A stretch of DNA of 64,000 nt, taken from positions 124,001 to 188,000 of the forward strand of contig NZ_JABBFZ010000006.1 in NCBI RefSeq assembly GCF_012927125.1. The letters are read 5' to 3'. This document shows positions 28,074 to 35,433 of this stretch, one piece after another. The stretch's first letter is position 1. Each line of letters opens with the position of its first letter. The notes under the pieces are model-generated. The model was not told the origin of the DNA. It was given only the letters and a program-made list of their open reading frames with translations, and ran no database searches. The position numbers were made by a program, and so were the translations under genes. The stretch is from Paraburkholderia antibiotica. GTDB taxonomy: Bacteria > Pseudomonadota > Gammaproteobacteria > Burkholderiales > Burkholderiaceae.

Positions 28074-29134
28074 TGTCCAATTCCCTCACCACCATCAGCG
28101 ACGCCAGCGAGATTGTTATGCGCGAGCCGCTATCGTCGCTCACGTCCTTTACGTTTGGCGACGCCGTCACCGCGCTCGAAGGCGCCGACATTTTCAACTA
28201 TCGCGAGCTTTGGACGGTCAATGACTATTTCGAGCCCCCGATTAGTCGCGTCGGGCTCGCGAAATCGCTTCGCGCCGGCACGCACCATGCGTCCGCGCTG
28301 TATTTCAAGCGCAACGTACTGGCGTCGACGTTCATCGAGCACAAAAAATTTTCGCGTGACGCGTTCCGGCGTCTCGCGCTCGACTTCCTCACTTTCGGCG
28401 ACTGCTACCTTGAACGGGAAACGAACGCGTTCGGCGGCGCCGTCAACTATCGACCGACGCTCGCCAAGGACACGCGCCGCAAAACTGACTTTCGAACCTT
28501 CGTGCAGATCGACGGCTGGCAGACCGTACACGAGTTCGCGCCGGATTCCGTTTTCCAGTTAATGGAAGCGGACGTCAATCAGGAGGTGTACGGCATGCCC
28601 GAATACATTGCATCCCTGCAATCTGCCTGGCTGAACGAATCCGCGACCCTGTTTCGCCGCCGCTACTATGCAAACGGTTCGCACGCCGGTTTCATCCTCT
28701 ATCTGAACGACCCTTCTGTCGACCCCGTCGACGTCGACGCGATCCGCCAGCAGTTACGCGAATCGAAGAATCTCGGCAACTTCAGGAATCTGTTCATTCA
28801 CTCGACCGGCCGCGACGGCCGCGGCGAGAAAGGCGCCCTCGAACTGATCCCGATTTCCGAAGTCGCCGCGCGCGACGAGTTTTTCAACATCAAGAATGTC
28901 ACGCGGGACGACAGTCTCGCGGCGCACCGCGTACCCCCGCAGCTTCTCGGAATCGTGCCGAGCAACACCGGCGGCTTTGGCGCGGCGGACACGGCCGCCC
29001 GCGTTTTCGGTCGTAATGAAATCGTGCCGCTTCAACAGCAGTTTGAGCAGATCAACGATTGGGCCGGCGAAAAGATCGTCCAGTTCGGCGAGTATGTTGT
29101 CCCGCCCGAGGTGAAGACCGCCGCGGCGTCATAG
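28073..29134 (+). CDS. Q: portal protein Q
   Basis: The 353-residue product matches the P2 gpQ/PBSX portal family: FTFGDAVTALEGADIFNYRE, YFEPPISRVGLAKSLRAGTH and the C-terminal AHRVPPQLLGIVPSNTGGFG block. Twelve copies form the DNA gate of the head. The start overlaps the end of P. Confidence 0.95.
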   Translation: MSNSLTTISDASEIVMREPLSSLTSFTFGDAVTALEGADIFNYRELWTVNDYFEPPISRVGLAKSLRAGTHHASALYFKRNVLASTFIEHKKFSRDAFRRLALDFLTFGDCYLERETNAFGGAVNYRPTLAKDTRRKTDFRTFVQIDGWQTVHEFAPDSVFQLMEADVNQEVYGMPEYIASLQSAWLNESATLFRRRYYANGSHAGFILYLNDPSVDPVDVDAIRQQLRESKNLGNFRNLFIHSTGRDGRGEKGALELIPISEVAARDEFFNIKNVTRDDSLAAHRVPPQLLGIVPSNTGGFGAADTAARVFGRNEIVPLQQQFEQINDWAGEKIVQFGEYVVPPEVKTAAAS

Positions 29135-29494
29135 CAGCCGAAATTCGCCAGTTTTCGCCCCTGCGTCTAGGACGCCCCTGGCTGCGTCAAGCTGCGTCTA
29201 GGTTTTGCGCGCGAAAGCCGGCGCCCGCCCCAGCCGGCCGGGCGTGCCGGGCCGTTCGAATCTGCGTCTAGAACGCCCCATTTTTTAATCGAAGGCGCGG
29301 CGGGGGTGACTTCGATTTCGTTGGCCGGGCAAATTTCGTCGCCGGCTGACCGACCGGCTTGAAATGCCCCTCCGGCCGCGCACACGGCCCGCCACGCGGC
29401 CCGCGCGCTCCGCCCGATCCGCTGATCCTACCGTTCCGCCGACCGCTCAAAGGGCCGCTAAACGCGTCCTAACGGCTCACCCCAAAACACGATC
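29135..29494. other. GC-rich gene-free stretch after Q
   Basis: No supported gene lies between the end of Q and the HicAB operator. The stretch holds three CTGCGTCTAG repeats and is otherwise GC-rich, with long runs of CCG/GCC. In P2 relatives this position often marks the boundary between late and early or cargo segments. Confidence 0.6.
29161..29279. repeat. CTGCGTCTAG repeat cluster
   Basis: CTGCGTCTAG occurs at 29161-29170, 29192-29201 and 29262-29271, plus a partial copy (CTGCGTCAA) at 29182. The outer copies extend to 18 bp with one mismatch (CTGCGTCTAGGACGCCCC and CTGCGTCTAGAACGCCCC). The first contains the dyad GCGTC-TAG-GACGC. This could be a binding-site array; no factor can be assigned. 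Confidence 0.6.
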
Positions 29495-29539
29495 TGATAT
29501 CATTTTTTGATTGCAAAATGATATCGCTTTGTGATATCA
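29495..29539 (+). promoter_or_regulatory. hicAB operator with three TGATATCA boxes
   Basis: TGATATCA lies at 29495-29502 and 29532-29539, with a near copy TGATATCG at 29519-29526, in an AT-rich stretch just before the hicA ATG. Such palindromes fit autoregulation by a DNA-binding HicB antitoxin. Confidence 0.6.
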
Positions 29540-29546
29540 TAAAGAA

Positions 29547-29807
29547 ATGAAAACGAAACACGCCCGCACGTTGAGCGCGATTTTCACGAGGCCGACCCTC
29601 GGCGGAATCGTGTTCGCGGATATCGAGTCTCTTGTCGTCGCCCTGGGCGGCAGCATTCACGAAGGCGCCGGGTCGCGCATCGCCTTCGAGTTGAATGGGA
29701 AACGCCGCTACCTTCACCGCCCGCATCCGGGCAAGGAAGCAAAGCGGTATCAGGTTGAAGAGCTGCGCGAGTGGTTTATCGAAATGAGGATTAAGAGCCA
29801 TGACTAA
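29547..29807 (+). CDS. hicA: HicA-family toxin (mRNA interferase)
   Basis: The 86-residue protein has the HicA pattern of a subfamily carrying RPTLGGIVFADIESLVVALG, then GSRIAFELNG and HRPHPGKEAKRYQVEELREW. HicA cleaves mRNA. The usual catalytic His in the GSH motif is Arg here (GSR), and His residues of HRPHPG may serve instead or the toxin may be weak. It overlaps hicB by 8 bases and probably helps keep the prophage. Confidence 0.82.
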   Translation: MKTKHARTLSAIFTRPTLGGIVFADIESLVVALGGSIHEGAGSRIAFELNGKRRYLHRPHPGKEAKRYQVEELREWFIEMRIKSHD

Positions 29808-30159
29808 CGCCATGACCTATAAGGGGTATTTCGCCCGCGTTGAATTCGACGGGCGCGACAGTATTTTCGTCGGCCACGTGCTGGGCGTCGACGATCGAAT
29901 CAGCTTTCACGGCGAGACGGTCGACGAGTTGACGCGCGACTTTCATGCGGCCGTTGATCACTATCTTGATGATTGCGCTCGCGCGGGCCGCGAGCCGCAA
30001 AAGCCGGCATCGGGAAAATTCATGTTGCGCATCGATCCGGCGACCCATGCGCGCATCGCGATCGCGGCCGCGATGGCCGACGAGAGCGTCAATCAATGGT
30101 CGGAACACGTGCTAGAGCGCGCGGCGCGCGAAGCGCTCGACAATGCCGCGCACGCATGA
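29800..30159 (+). CDS. hicB: HicB-family antitoxin
   Basis: The 119-residue product has a degenerate RNase H-like HicB fold (YFARVEFDGRDSIFVGHVLG, then ISFHGETVDELTRDFHAAVD) and a C-terminal ribbon-helix-helix (GKFMLRIDPATHARIAIAAA). It neutralises HicA and represses the operon, probably at the TGATATCA boxes upstream. Confidence 0.88.
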   Translation: MTNAMTYKGYFARVEFDGRDSIFVGHVLGVDDRISFHGETVDELTRDFHAAVDHYLDDCARAGREPQKPASGKFMLRIDPATHARIAIAAAMADESVNQWSEHVLERAAREALDNAAHA

Positions 30160-30174
30160 ACCGTGGAGGGGAAC

Positions 30175-30435
30175 GTGGGAAACACTCAATTGGAGCAGCC
30201 ACAATCGGGACCGACCGTAAGCCATCTTCGGTGGCTTCTCTCTGCCCGAGCCGATGTACGCGCAGCGATCGTTGAGGCTGTCGAAATCATGCACCTATCT
30301 GTTCGGGTGCCATCAGGACAGGTTGGTGCAGTGCGCGAACTCCTTTCTGCTGAGTGGGACGTGGGTTGGAAATTCGATGTCGTAGCGCTGGGATATGTCG
30401 AGCCATTTGTACATGACATTCACATTTTCGCTTGA
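30175..30435 (+). CDS. hypothetical small protein downstream of hicB
   Basis: The product has about 86 residues with no recognised family; a helical segment (LRWLLSARADVRAAIVEAVE) is followed by a strand-rich half (WKFDVVALGYVEPF). The GTG at 30175 follows GGAGG at 5 bases; a GTG at 30163 is the alternative. It lies 15 bases behind hicB on the same strand and may be co-transcribed. Confidence 0.45.
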   Translation: MGNTQLEQPQSGPTVSHLRWLLSARADVRAAIVEAVEIMHLSVRVPSGQVGAVRELLSAEWDVGWKFDVVALGYVEPFVHDIHIFA

Positions 30436-30462
30436 GTGAAAACATACCCTCCGCGCTATCGT

Positions 30463-30669
30463 TTATCCGGCGAGGGTCGCCGGCTCCAGTTGCTGCAGCG
30501 TCAGTTCCGATATTTCCTGCGCCATCACCGACGCAAGCCACAACAGATCGCGCTGAACGTCACGCGGCGCACAGCTGAACGCTTCGAATCCGTCATCCAG
30601 CAGCGCGGCATCATCGCGCCGCTCGTATCGAACGCGCCGAGCTGCTTTCCGGACCTGTCTTCGCTTCAT
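30463..30669 (-). CDS. small basic protein at the end of the early operon
   Basis: About 68 residues with a very basic start (MKRRQVRKAARRVRYERR) and an amphipathic helix (VQRDLLWLASVMAQEISELT). GGGGGAG lies 7 bases before the ATG, which is 18 bases past the stop of the membrane protein gene. It is the last gene of the early operon. Its function is unknown; binding to nucleic acid is a guess from charge. Confidence 0.5.
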   Translation of the reverse strand: MKRRQVRKAARRVRYERRDDAALLDDGFEAFSCAPRDVQRDLLWLASVMAQEISELTLQQLEPATLAG

Positions 30670-30687
30670 ATCGCGACTCCCCCGCAC

Positions 30688-31701
30688 CTACGCCGCGACC
30701 AACCCAACGACTTCGCGGCGCAGCGCGATCGCGCGCGCCTGCGAGCAGCGCAAATGCCGCCGGATATCGGCCACGGTCGCTCGCACGCTACCGGCTTTGA
30801 CGTCGCGCGCGAGTCGCGCCGCGTCGTCGACGGGGCTCACGACTGATCGAGACGCGGCGAGCCCGAGAGATGCGGCGCGACCGGCGACTGGCTTCGCCCT
30901 ATCCGGTTCGCTACTGTCGGCCGCTTGCGCGCGACCAGTCGCGACTCGCGTTACGACCGGCGTCGCGACTGGTCGCGATGCCGGTCGTAGTGCGATCGTC
31001 CACGACAGACACGCCACCCCTTCCAGCACGGCGGCAAGCGTGAGACCGATCAACAGGTCGACGCGCGCGAGCGGCACGCCAAAAAGCTCGGACAGTCGAG
31101 ACGTGACGGGGTCGGCGCTCAGCGCATCACGACGAGCTGCGGCCGCGTCCACCGCGCCCCGCGCGCGCCGCAGCTCGTCGGCTTCCGCGTCGAGCTCCTC
31201 GAGCTGGGCCGCCAGCGTCGCACGCCGCGCCTCGATCGCCGGACATGCCCGCGCGCAGCGCTGTGACTGTGCGCCGCCCAACTGACGAATAACCGCGACG
31301 CGATCCGCCATCACGACCGGCAATGTGCGAGCTGCGGCCGGCGAATCGACGGCCGTCGACTGCGCGCGTAACTCGCCGGCATGCTGCTGCGCGAGCAGGA
31401 AGAAGCCGGCATGCCCGTAACCGGCACTCGCGAGACATGCAATCCACAGCACAAACGCAACGGCGCGCACTGGTCGACTCGCCGCGCGCACCAGCGCCGG
31501 CAACAGGTGAGCACTGACCACCAGCACCGCGCCGAGCGCAATCCAGATTCCACGCTCTGCGGCTGTTCCGCCGCGCTGCCAGCCACTGATCACCGACAAC
31601 GCAAGCGCGGTGCCGGTGGCGGCCGCCGCCAGTCCGATGCATACCCACCACGCCGCGCCGCTCAGCGCGCGCCCCTCGATTTCAGTCGTCATTCCCCTCA
31701 T
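30688..31701 (-). CDS. polytopic membrane protein with coiled coil and HTH-like tail
   Basis: The 337-residue protein has hydrophobic segments near residues 18-40, 50-72 and 80-105, a helical charged stretch at about 155-195 (LAAQLEELDAEADELRRARG), a fourth membrane segment at about 213-238, and a cytoplasmic-type tail ending in SVRATVADIRRHLRCSQARA, which resembles a winged-helix element like the FtsK gamma domain. Its start overlaps the ogr stop. No family is recognised. A membrane-tethered DNA-binding role is inference. Confidence 0.6.
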   Translation of the reverse strand: MRGMTTEIEGRALSGAAWWVCIGLAAAATGTALALSVISGWQRGGTAAERGIWIALGAVLVVSAHLLPALVRAASRPVRAVAFVLWIACLASAGYGHAGFFLLAQQHAGELRAQSTAVDSPAAARTLPVVMADRVAVIRQLGGAQSQRCARACPAIEARRATLAAQLEELDAEADELRRARGAVDAAAARRDALSADPVTSRLSELFGVPLARVDLLIGLTLAAVLEGVACLSWTIALRPASRPVATPVVTRVATGRAQAADSSEPDRAKPVAGRAASLGLAASRSVVSPVDDAARLARDVKAGSVRATVADIRRHLRCSQARAIALRREVVGLVAA

Positions 31702-31937
31702 TCCCCCAATAGTGCGCCGCCACCCGGCGGCAGATCGTCAAAAAGCGACAGCGTGTCGCGTCGCTCGACCCGCTGAACCGGCGCGGCCGGCAGCATCGTT
31801 AATTCGGTGCGGTATGTGTGGCCGCACGTCACGCGATCACACTGAAAATCCACCGTCCAGCACAAATCGGACGTCTGCAGCATTGCCCGCGCGATACCGC
31901 GCGCGCCGCAGCACGGACAAGGCATCGTCCACCGCAT
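31698..31937 (-). CDS. ogr: Ogr/Delta-type zinc-finger late activator
   Basis: This 79-residue protein has the exact Ogr/Delta metal pattern: Cys7-X2-Cys10-X22-Cys33-X4-Cys38, followed by His40 and TYR. Ogr proteins bind upstream of P2 late promoters and contact RNA polymerase alpha. The ATG at 31937 follows GGGAGG and sits 1 base after the stop of another zinc-finger gene; the longer ORF from 32162 is not used. It overlaps the membrane protein start. Confidence 0.9.
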   Translation of the reverse strand: MRWTMPCPCCGARGIARAMLQTSDLCWTVDFQCDRVTCGHTYRTELTMLPAAPVQRVERRDTLSLFDDLPPGGGALLGE

Positions 31938-31938
31938 G

Positions 31939-32196
31939 TCAGCCTCCCGCCTGCTTTGCCGTGCGCGCGTTGACCGATCCGCCGAGCGGCCGTGCCGGCA
32001 GTAACGCCAGATCGTCACGCATGTAGTACGGCGCCGGCGGAGAAAGCGAATGCAACACTTCAAGCGTTGCCGGCGCGCGAAAGCCGCACGACGGACACCA
32101 GAAATACAGGCGCCGCAGCGTGTCGGACATTCGCTCTGAATGACGTGCCTCCAGCGCGTCATCGCACGCCGGGCACTTAATCGACATGTCGTTCAT
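31939..32196 (-). CDS. second Ogr/Delta-like zinc-finger protein
   Basis: The 85-residue protein has Cys8-X2-Cys11-X22-Cys34-X2-Cys37. This keeps the 22-residue Ogr spacing but has X2 instead of X4 in the second pair (WCPSCGF). It starts inside the end of gene A and abuts ogr, so both are made from one transcript. It may be a variant activator or partner of ogr, similar to the two halves of P4 Delta. Confidence 0.75.
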   Translation of the reverse strand: MNDMSIKCPACDDALEARHSERMSDTLRRLYFWCPSCGFRAPATLEVLHSLSPPAPYYMRDDLALLPARPLGGSVNARTAKQAGG

Positions 32197-34186
32197 GTGA
32201 TTTCCTTGGTTTGTGCTGCCTTTCGGCGGTTCGCGCCGCTAGATCGGCGCGATCGTAGTCCGCGAGCCAGTCCGTTATGTCGGGATCTAGGGCTTGCTCA
32301 TGGCCCGCGCCGGCCGCCGATGGCGGCATGTGCGTACAGTTATTGACACGGGTCCAAGGGCGCGCGAGGCGCGCCAAACCCACCCGCAGATTCAGACGTT
32401 GCGCACCGGAGTGGCGCGCGAGGTCGAGCGCGAGGTCGGTCGGCTTGCGACGCTCGATCGTCCACGTATGACGGGACGTAAAAACAACCATGCTGCGAAA
32501 CTTTGGAAGTTCGACAATGCCGTCGCGCTCCATGCGGATTTCACGCGCTTCGAGCCCCTTCACCACATCTCCAACGGGTTCACCATAGCGGCCGATTCGC
32601 GAATCGAATTCGCGATAAACACGGACCGGCCGATCATCGCGGCTGCAATGGATACCGCCATTCGCGCGCACATAATCTGCCCACGATGCCGGCGACACAT
32701 CCGTCTCGTCGTCGCCGCGCTGAATCCGGTTGACGGCTGCATACATTTCGTCGAGCACCTTTGGTGCGCCTTCTGGAACCTTGTCGAGGCGTCGCGCTTC
32801 GCGCCACGTTGTGACAGGTGGACCGCCTACCTGTTGAAACTGACGAATGCGCCACGTCGACGCCCACGCCTCAACACGCAATGCCGTTTCCAGCCCCGGA
32901 TTGCCAGCCAGATCGGATTCGATGCCGTGACCGTCAATGTTTTTCGCGACGTACTTCGCGATGTAGCCGGCCGCCGTGCCGCGCTCCCAATCGATCGGCT
33001 TGAAGTCAACGCGATGATGTTTCGCGCCGCGCTCATCCGGCGAATCCATCAGCGCATATCGGCGCACCCATGCACACAATCGCGGCAGTAATGCACAACG
33101 CTCGTCGACCGCGAACACGTCCTTAACGCGGCCACGCTGCCCCGGCTCGCGCACGCCGCGACGACGACGAAAAAGATGCGGCGGAAAGAACACGAGCAGA
33201 TGCCAATGCGGCGTGCCGTCGTGATTCGGTTCAGCAATGCGGAACCCGTACCACTGCACGCCGTGACGCTTCAGGAACGAGCGCAACCGGGCGAACATCG
33301 CGGAAAGATAGCGTTGCGCCTCGCGCGGCAGCGTGTCGTCGTATCGCGGATTCGAGCGGACCTGATTTCTGGTCTGCACAAGTCGCCCCTTCGAAAGGCG
33401 AACTTTCTTGCCCTTGGTAAAGCGGTGCATTCGCGACGGACACGTGATCGTGAGAAATAAACCAACGTGACCGTTTTCACGCGCGATATCCTCGAAGCCT
33501 TTAATTCGCGTCATCAGTTCACCGCGCTTGATCTGCGGACATGAGACCGATTTGTCGTGAAGCTCGGACAGAGGAAAACTATCGCCATCTTCGTTCGTCG
33601 CGATCGTGTTTTCGAGCATCCGGCGATTGCGCTTTTTTTGCTGGCCGCGCCGCGCGAATGACTCGTTCGATACATAGATGTCGCCTTGCGCATTCACGTA
33701 ATCAAGCTGAATAGCTGCCGCCTCCACGAACTGTGCGTGCATCTTGCGCAATTGGCTACGCCACCATTTCGCATCCGTCATCCGAAGAATTGCCGGCTCA
33801 TCGCGCATGCCGATGATTTCGCCTGTTCGTATCGATACCCGCTCCGGTTCCGGCGGTTCGCAATGAAACCGGCGCACGACACGTTCTAATGCAGCACGCC
33901 GCTGTTTGATTTCCCTGTAGACCGATGCGAGCACCAGGCATTCCGCGGCGCGATCTTCCGCGCACGCACAGATATGCTCATCACGTGCTTTCAACGGAAG
34001 GCGGATAGCCTTAAGGTTTTCCGTGATGTTCAGCAGGAACAGATTCGCGACGCGGCGCGCGTCAATGTTGCGAGCGGCATGCCGCTCGCGCCATTGACGC
34101 TCGATGCGCACGCGCCAACGCGGCGGCAACCCCTGCAATCGCTCCTTTGCCCACTGTTCGTCAGGGCACATGCGACGGTAGCTCAT
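32177..34186 (-). CDS. A: replication initiator A (rolling-circle HUH endonuclease)
   Basis: This 669-residue protein matches P2 gpA. The metal-binding HUH motif is HWH at 327-329 (TPHWHLLVFF), and the two catalytic tyrosines are Tyr408 and Tyr412 in YIAKYVAKN, the Y-X3-Y spacing of the phiX174 A/P2 A superfamily. It nicks the phage origin and starts rolling-circle replication. The origin probably lies within the gene as in P2 but cannot be placed. It overlaps the downstream zinc-finger gene. Confidence 0.94.
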   Translation of the reverse strand: MSYRRMCPDEQWAKERLQGLPPRWRVRIERQWRERHAARNIDARRVANLFLLNITENLKAIRLPLKARDEHICACAEDRAAECLVLASVYREIKQRRAALERVVRRFHCEPPEPERVSIRTGEIIGMRDEPAILRMTDAKWWRSQLRKMHAQFVEAAAIQLDYVNAQGDIYVSNESFARRGQQKKRNRRMLENTIATNEDGDSFPLSELHDKSVSCPQIKRGELMTRIKGFEDIARENGHVGLFLTITCPSRMHRFTKGKKVRLSKGRLVQTRNQVRSNPRYDDTLPREAQRYLSAMFARLRSFLKRHGVQWYGFRIAEPNHDGTPHWHLLVFFPPHLFRRRRGVREPGQRGRVKDVFAVDERCALLPRLCAWVRRYALMDSPDERGAKHHRVDFKPIDWERGTAAGYIAKYVAKNIDGHGIESDLAGNPGLETALRVEAWASTWRIRQFQQVGGPPVTTWREARRLDKVPEGAPKVLDEMYAAVNRIQRGDDETDVSPASWADYVRANGGIHCSRDDRPVRVYREFDSRIGRYGEPVGDVVKGLEAREIRMERDGIVELPKFRSMVVFTSRHTWTIERRKPTDLALDLARHSGAQRLNLRVGLARLARPWTRVNNCTHMPPSAAGAGHEQALDPDITDWLADYDRADLAARTAERQHKPRKSHERHVD

Positions 34187-34237
34187 GGCACCCTGTAGCC
34201 CGCTGTCGGTTGATGCAATCCGCTGTTCATTGCTGGC

Positions 34238-34933
34238 CTACGCTTTGTCGTTCTGTCCGGGCTCTACGCCAATTGAATAGGTGGCGAGCAGCGCGTCGAT
34301 TTCGTCGCCCAAATCGGCATCTGGAATGCAACAACGCAACACTGCGGCCGGCACACCAGCGCGCACGCGTTGAAGCGTCTCCCAAACTTCGCGCGGTATC
34401 GCTTTAGCGACGGGCTGCAATATGGTGTCCGGTCCTCTTCCCTGTACGAAAGCGGCCATTAACTCAGCCCGCCTGATTCGCGCGGAATGCTCTACAGGGT
34501 CGGTCATATACTCGAAATGGCGTTGCGCTGCGCCGATCACATCGGACCATCTGACGCCCACTCCAAAACGATGCCCTCCAACCTGGGCGCATTTGTCAAG
34601 CCGCAGCCAATTGTTCTGCGCATCCGCAACGGGCGCGGCAGCGCGCGGAACGACGACCGCGTGCAAGTTGGACGCAGTCGCGGACAGCATCCGCTCAATC
34701 ATGCGAATCAGCGAATGTCGATCGGACGGCGTCAGCGCGATGTTTGCATCGCGTAACCGCTCGATAAGTGTGGATTCTTTCATCCCCGAGCCACTGCCCA
34801 TGAGTGATCGAGTATCCCGGTTGGCAGCAATCGCCGCGAGAATCAATCGCTCGCAATCCGAACGACGAAGCGGCGGGAAAATGTTCGACATTTCCGCCAT
34901 CGCAGCGTCAACAGCATCATTTAATGTTTTCAT
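34238..34933 (-). CDS. hypothetical early protein upstream of A
   Basis: This 231-residue cytosolic protein has no recognised family. It is helical, with a first half resembling a small DNA- or protein-binding bundle (LIERLRDANIALTPSDRHSL) and a central WLRLDKCAQVGGHRFGVGVR. P2 has gene B, which loads DnaB, near here; nothing in the sequence confirms that role. It lies 51 bases before A in the same operon. Confidence 0.6.
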   Translation of the reverse strand: MKTLNDAVDAAMAEMSNIFPPLRRSDCERLILAAIAANRDTRSLMGSGSGMKESTLIERLRDANIALTPSDRHSLIRMIERMLSATASNLHAVVVPRAAAPVADAQNNWLRLDKCAQVGGHRFGVGVRWSDVIGAAQRHFEYMTDPVEHSARIRRAELMAAFVQGRGPDTILQPVAKAIPREVWETLQRVRAGVPAAVLRCCIPDADLGDEIDALLATYSIGVEPGQNDKA

Positions 34934-34956
34934 TTATTTCCCCTTTATCGTTACTC

Positions 34957-35433
34957 TCAATCAGCCTGATTCGCCCCGCCCGCCCGTCGGTCTACATCTG
35001 CGCCGATGACGCTGCCGCCTCTGCTGCGACGGAGAGGCGTAGAGACGGCAACCGCCGCCTCATAGCGGTCAGCTGCCTCATCTTTGGCATCGGCGAGGCC
35101 CTGCCCAAACTCGCAGAATTCACGGGACCCGAACGGGTAGTGATTGACGGAGCCGTCGCCATACGCGTTCCAGCCTTCGCAGTAGGCCTGCGAGTTATCT
35201 TCGTCGGCTGGTGCTGCCCCTCGCACCGCGACGCGCTCTGCCGCCTTGTAAGCGCCAAAATATTCCTGCAGATTGGCTTGCCATGCCCCAGCAGCACGAG
35301 CGGCACAGGACGGCGCGCCTTGACCAACGGTCCAGTCAAAATGCGCCGATCCGAGAACGCGGCGGGCCATGTCTTCTGGCATTGGGTCGCACCACCAATC
35401 GGAAATGCCGTGAATTACGGGGCGAGTGCTCAT
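34957..35433 (-). CDS. small protein with Rmf/CrpP-like motif
   Basis: About 158 residues. The middle has SQAYCEGWNAYGDGSVNHYP and, after GSREF, a GLADAKDEA segment. This resembles the short AYxEGW...NPYP...GW motif of the Rmf/CrpP-like group found in many phages. The start overlaps the stop of the cytosine methyltransferase (ATGA). Its function is unknown. Confidence 0.55.
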   Translation of the reverse strand: MSTRPVIHGISDWWCDPMPEDMARRVLGSAHFDWTVGQGAPSCAARAAGAWQANLQEYFGAYKAAERVAVRGAAPADEDNSQAYCEGWNAYGDGSVNHYPFGSREFCEFGQGLADAKDEAADRYEAAVAVSTPLRRSRGGSVIGADVDRRAGGANQAD

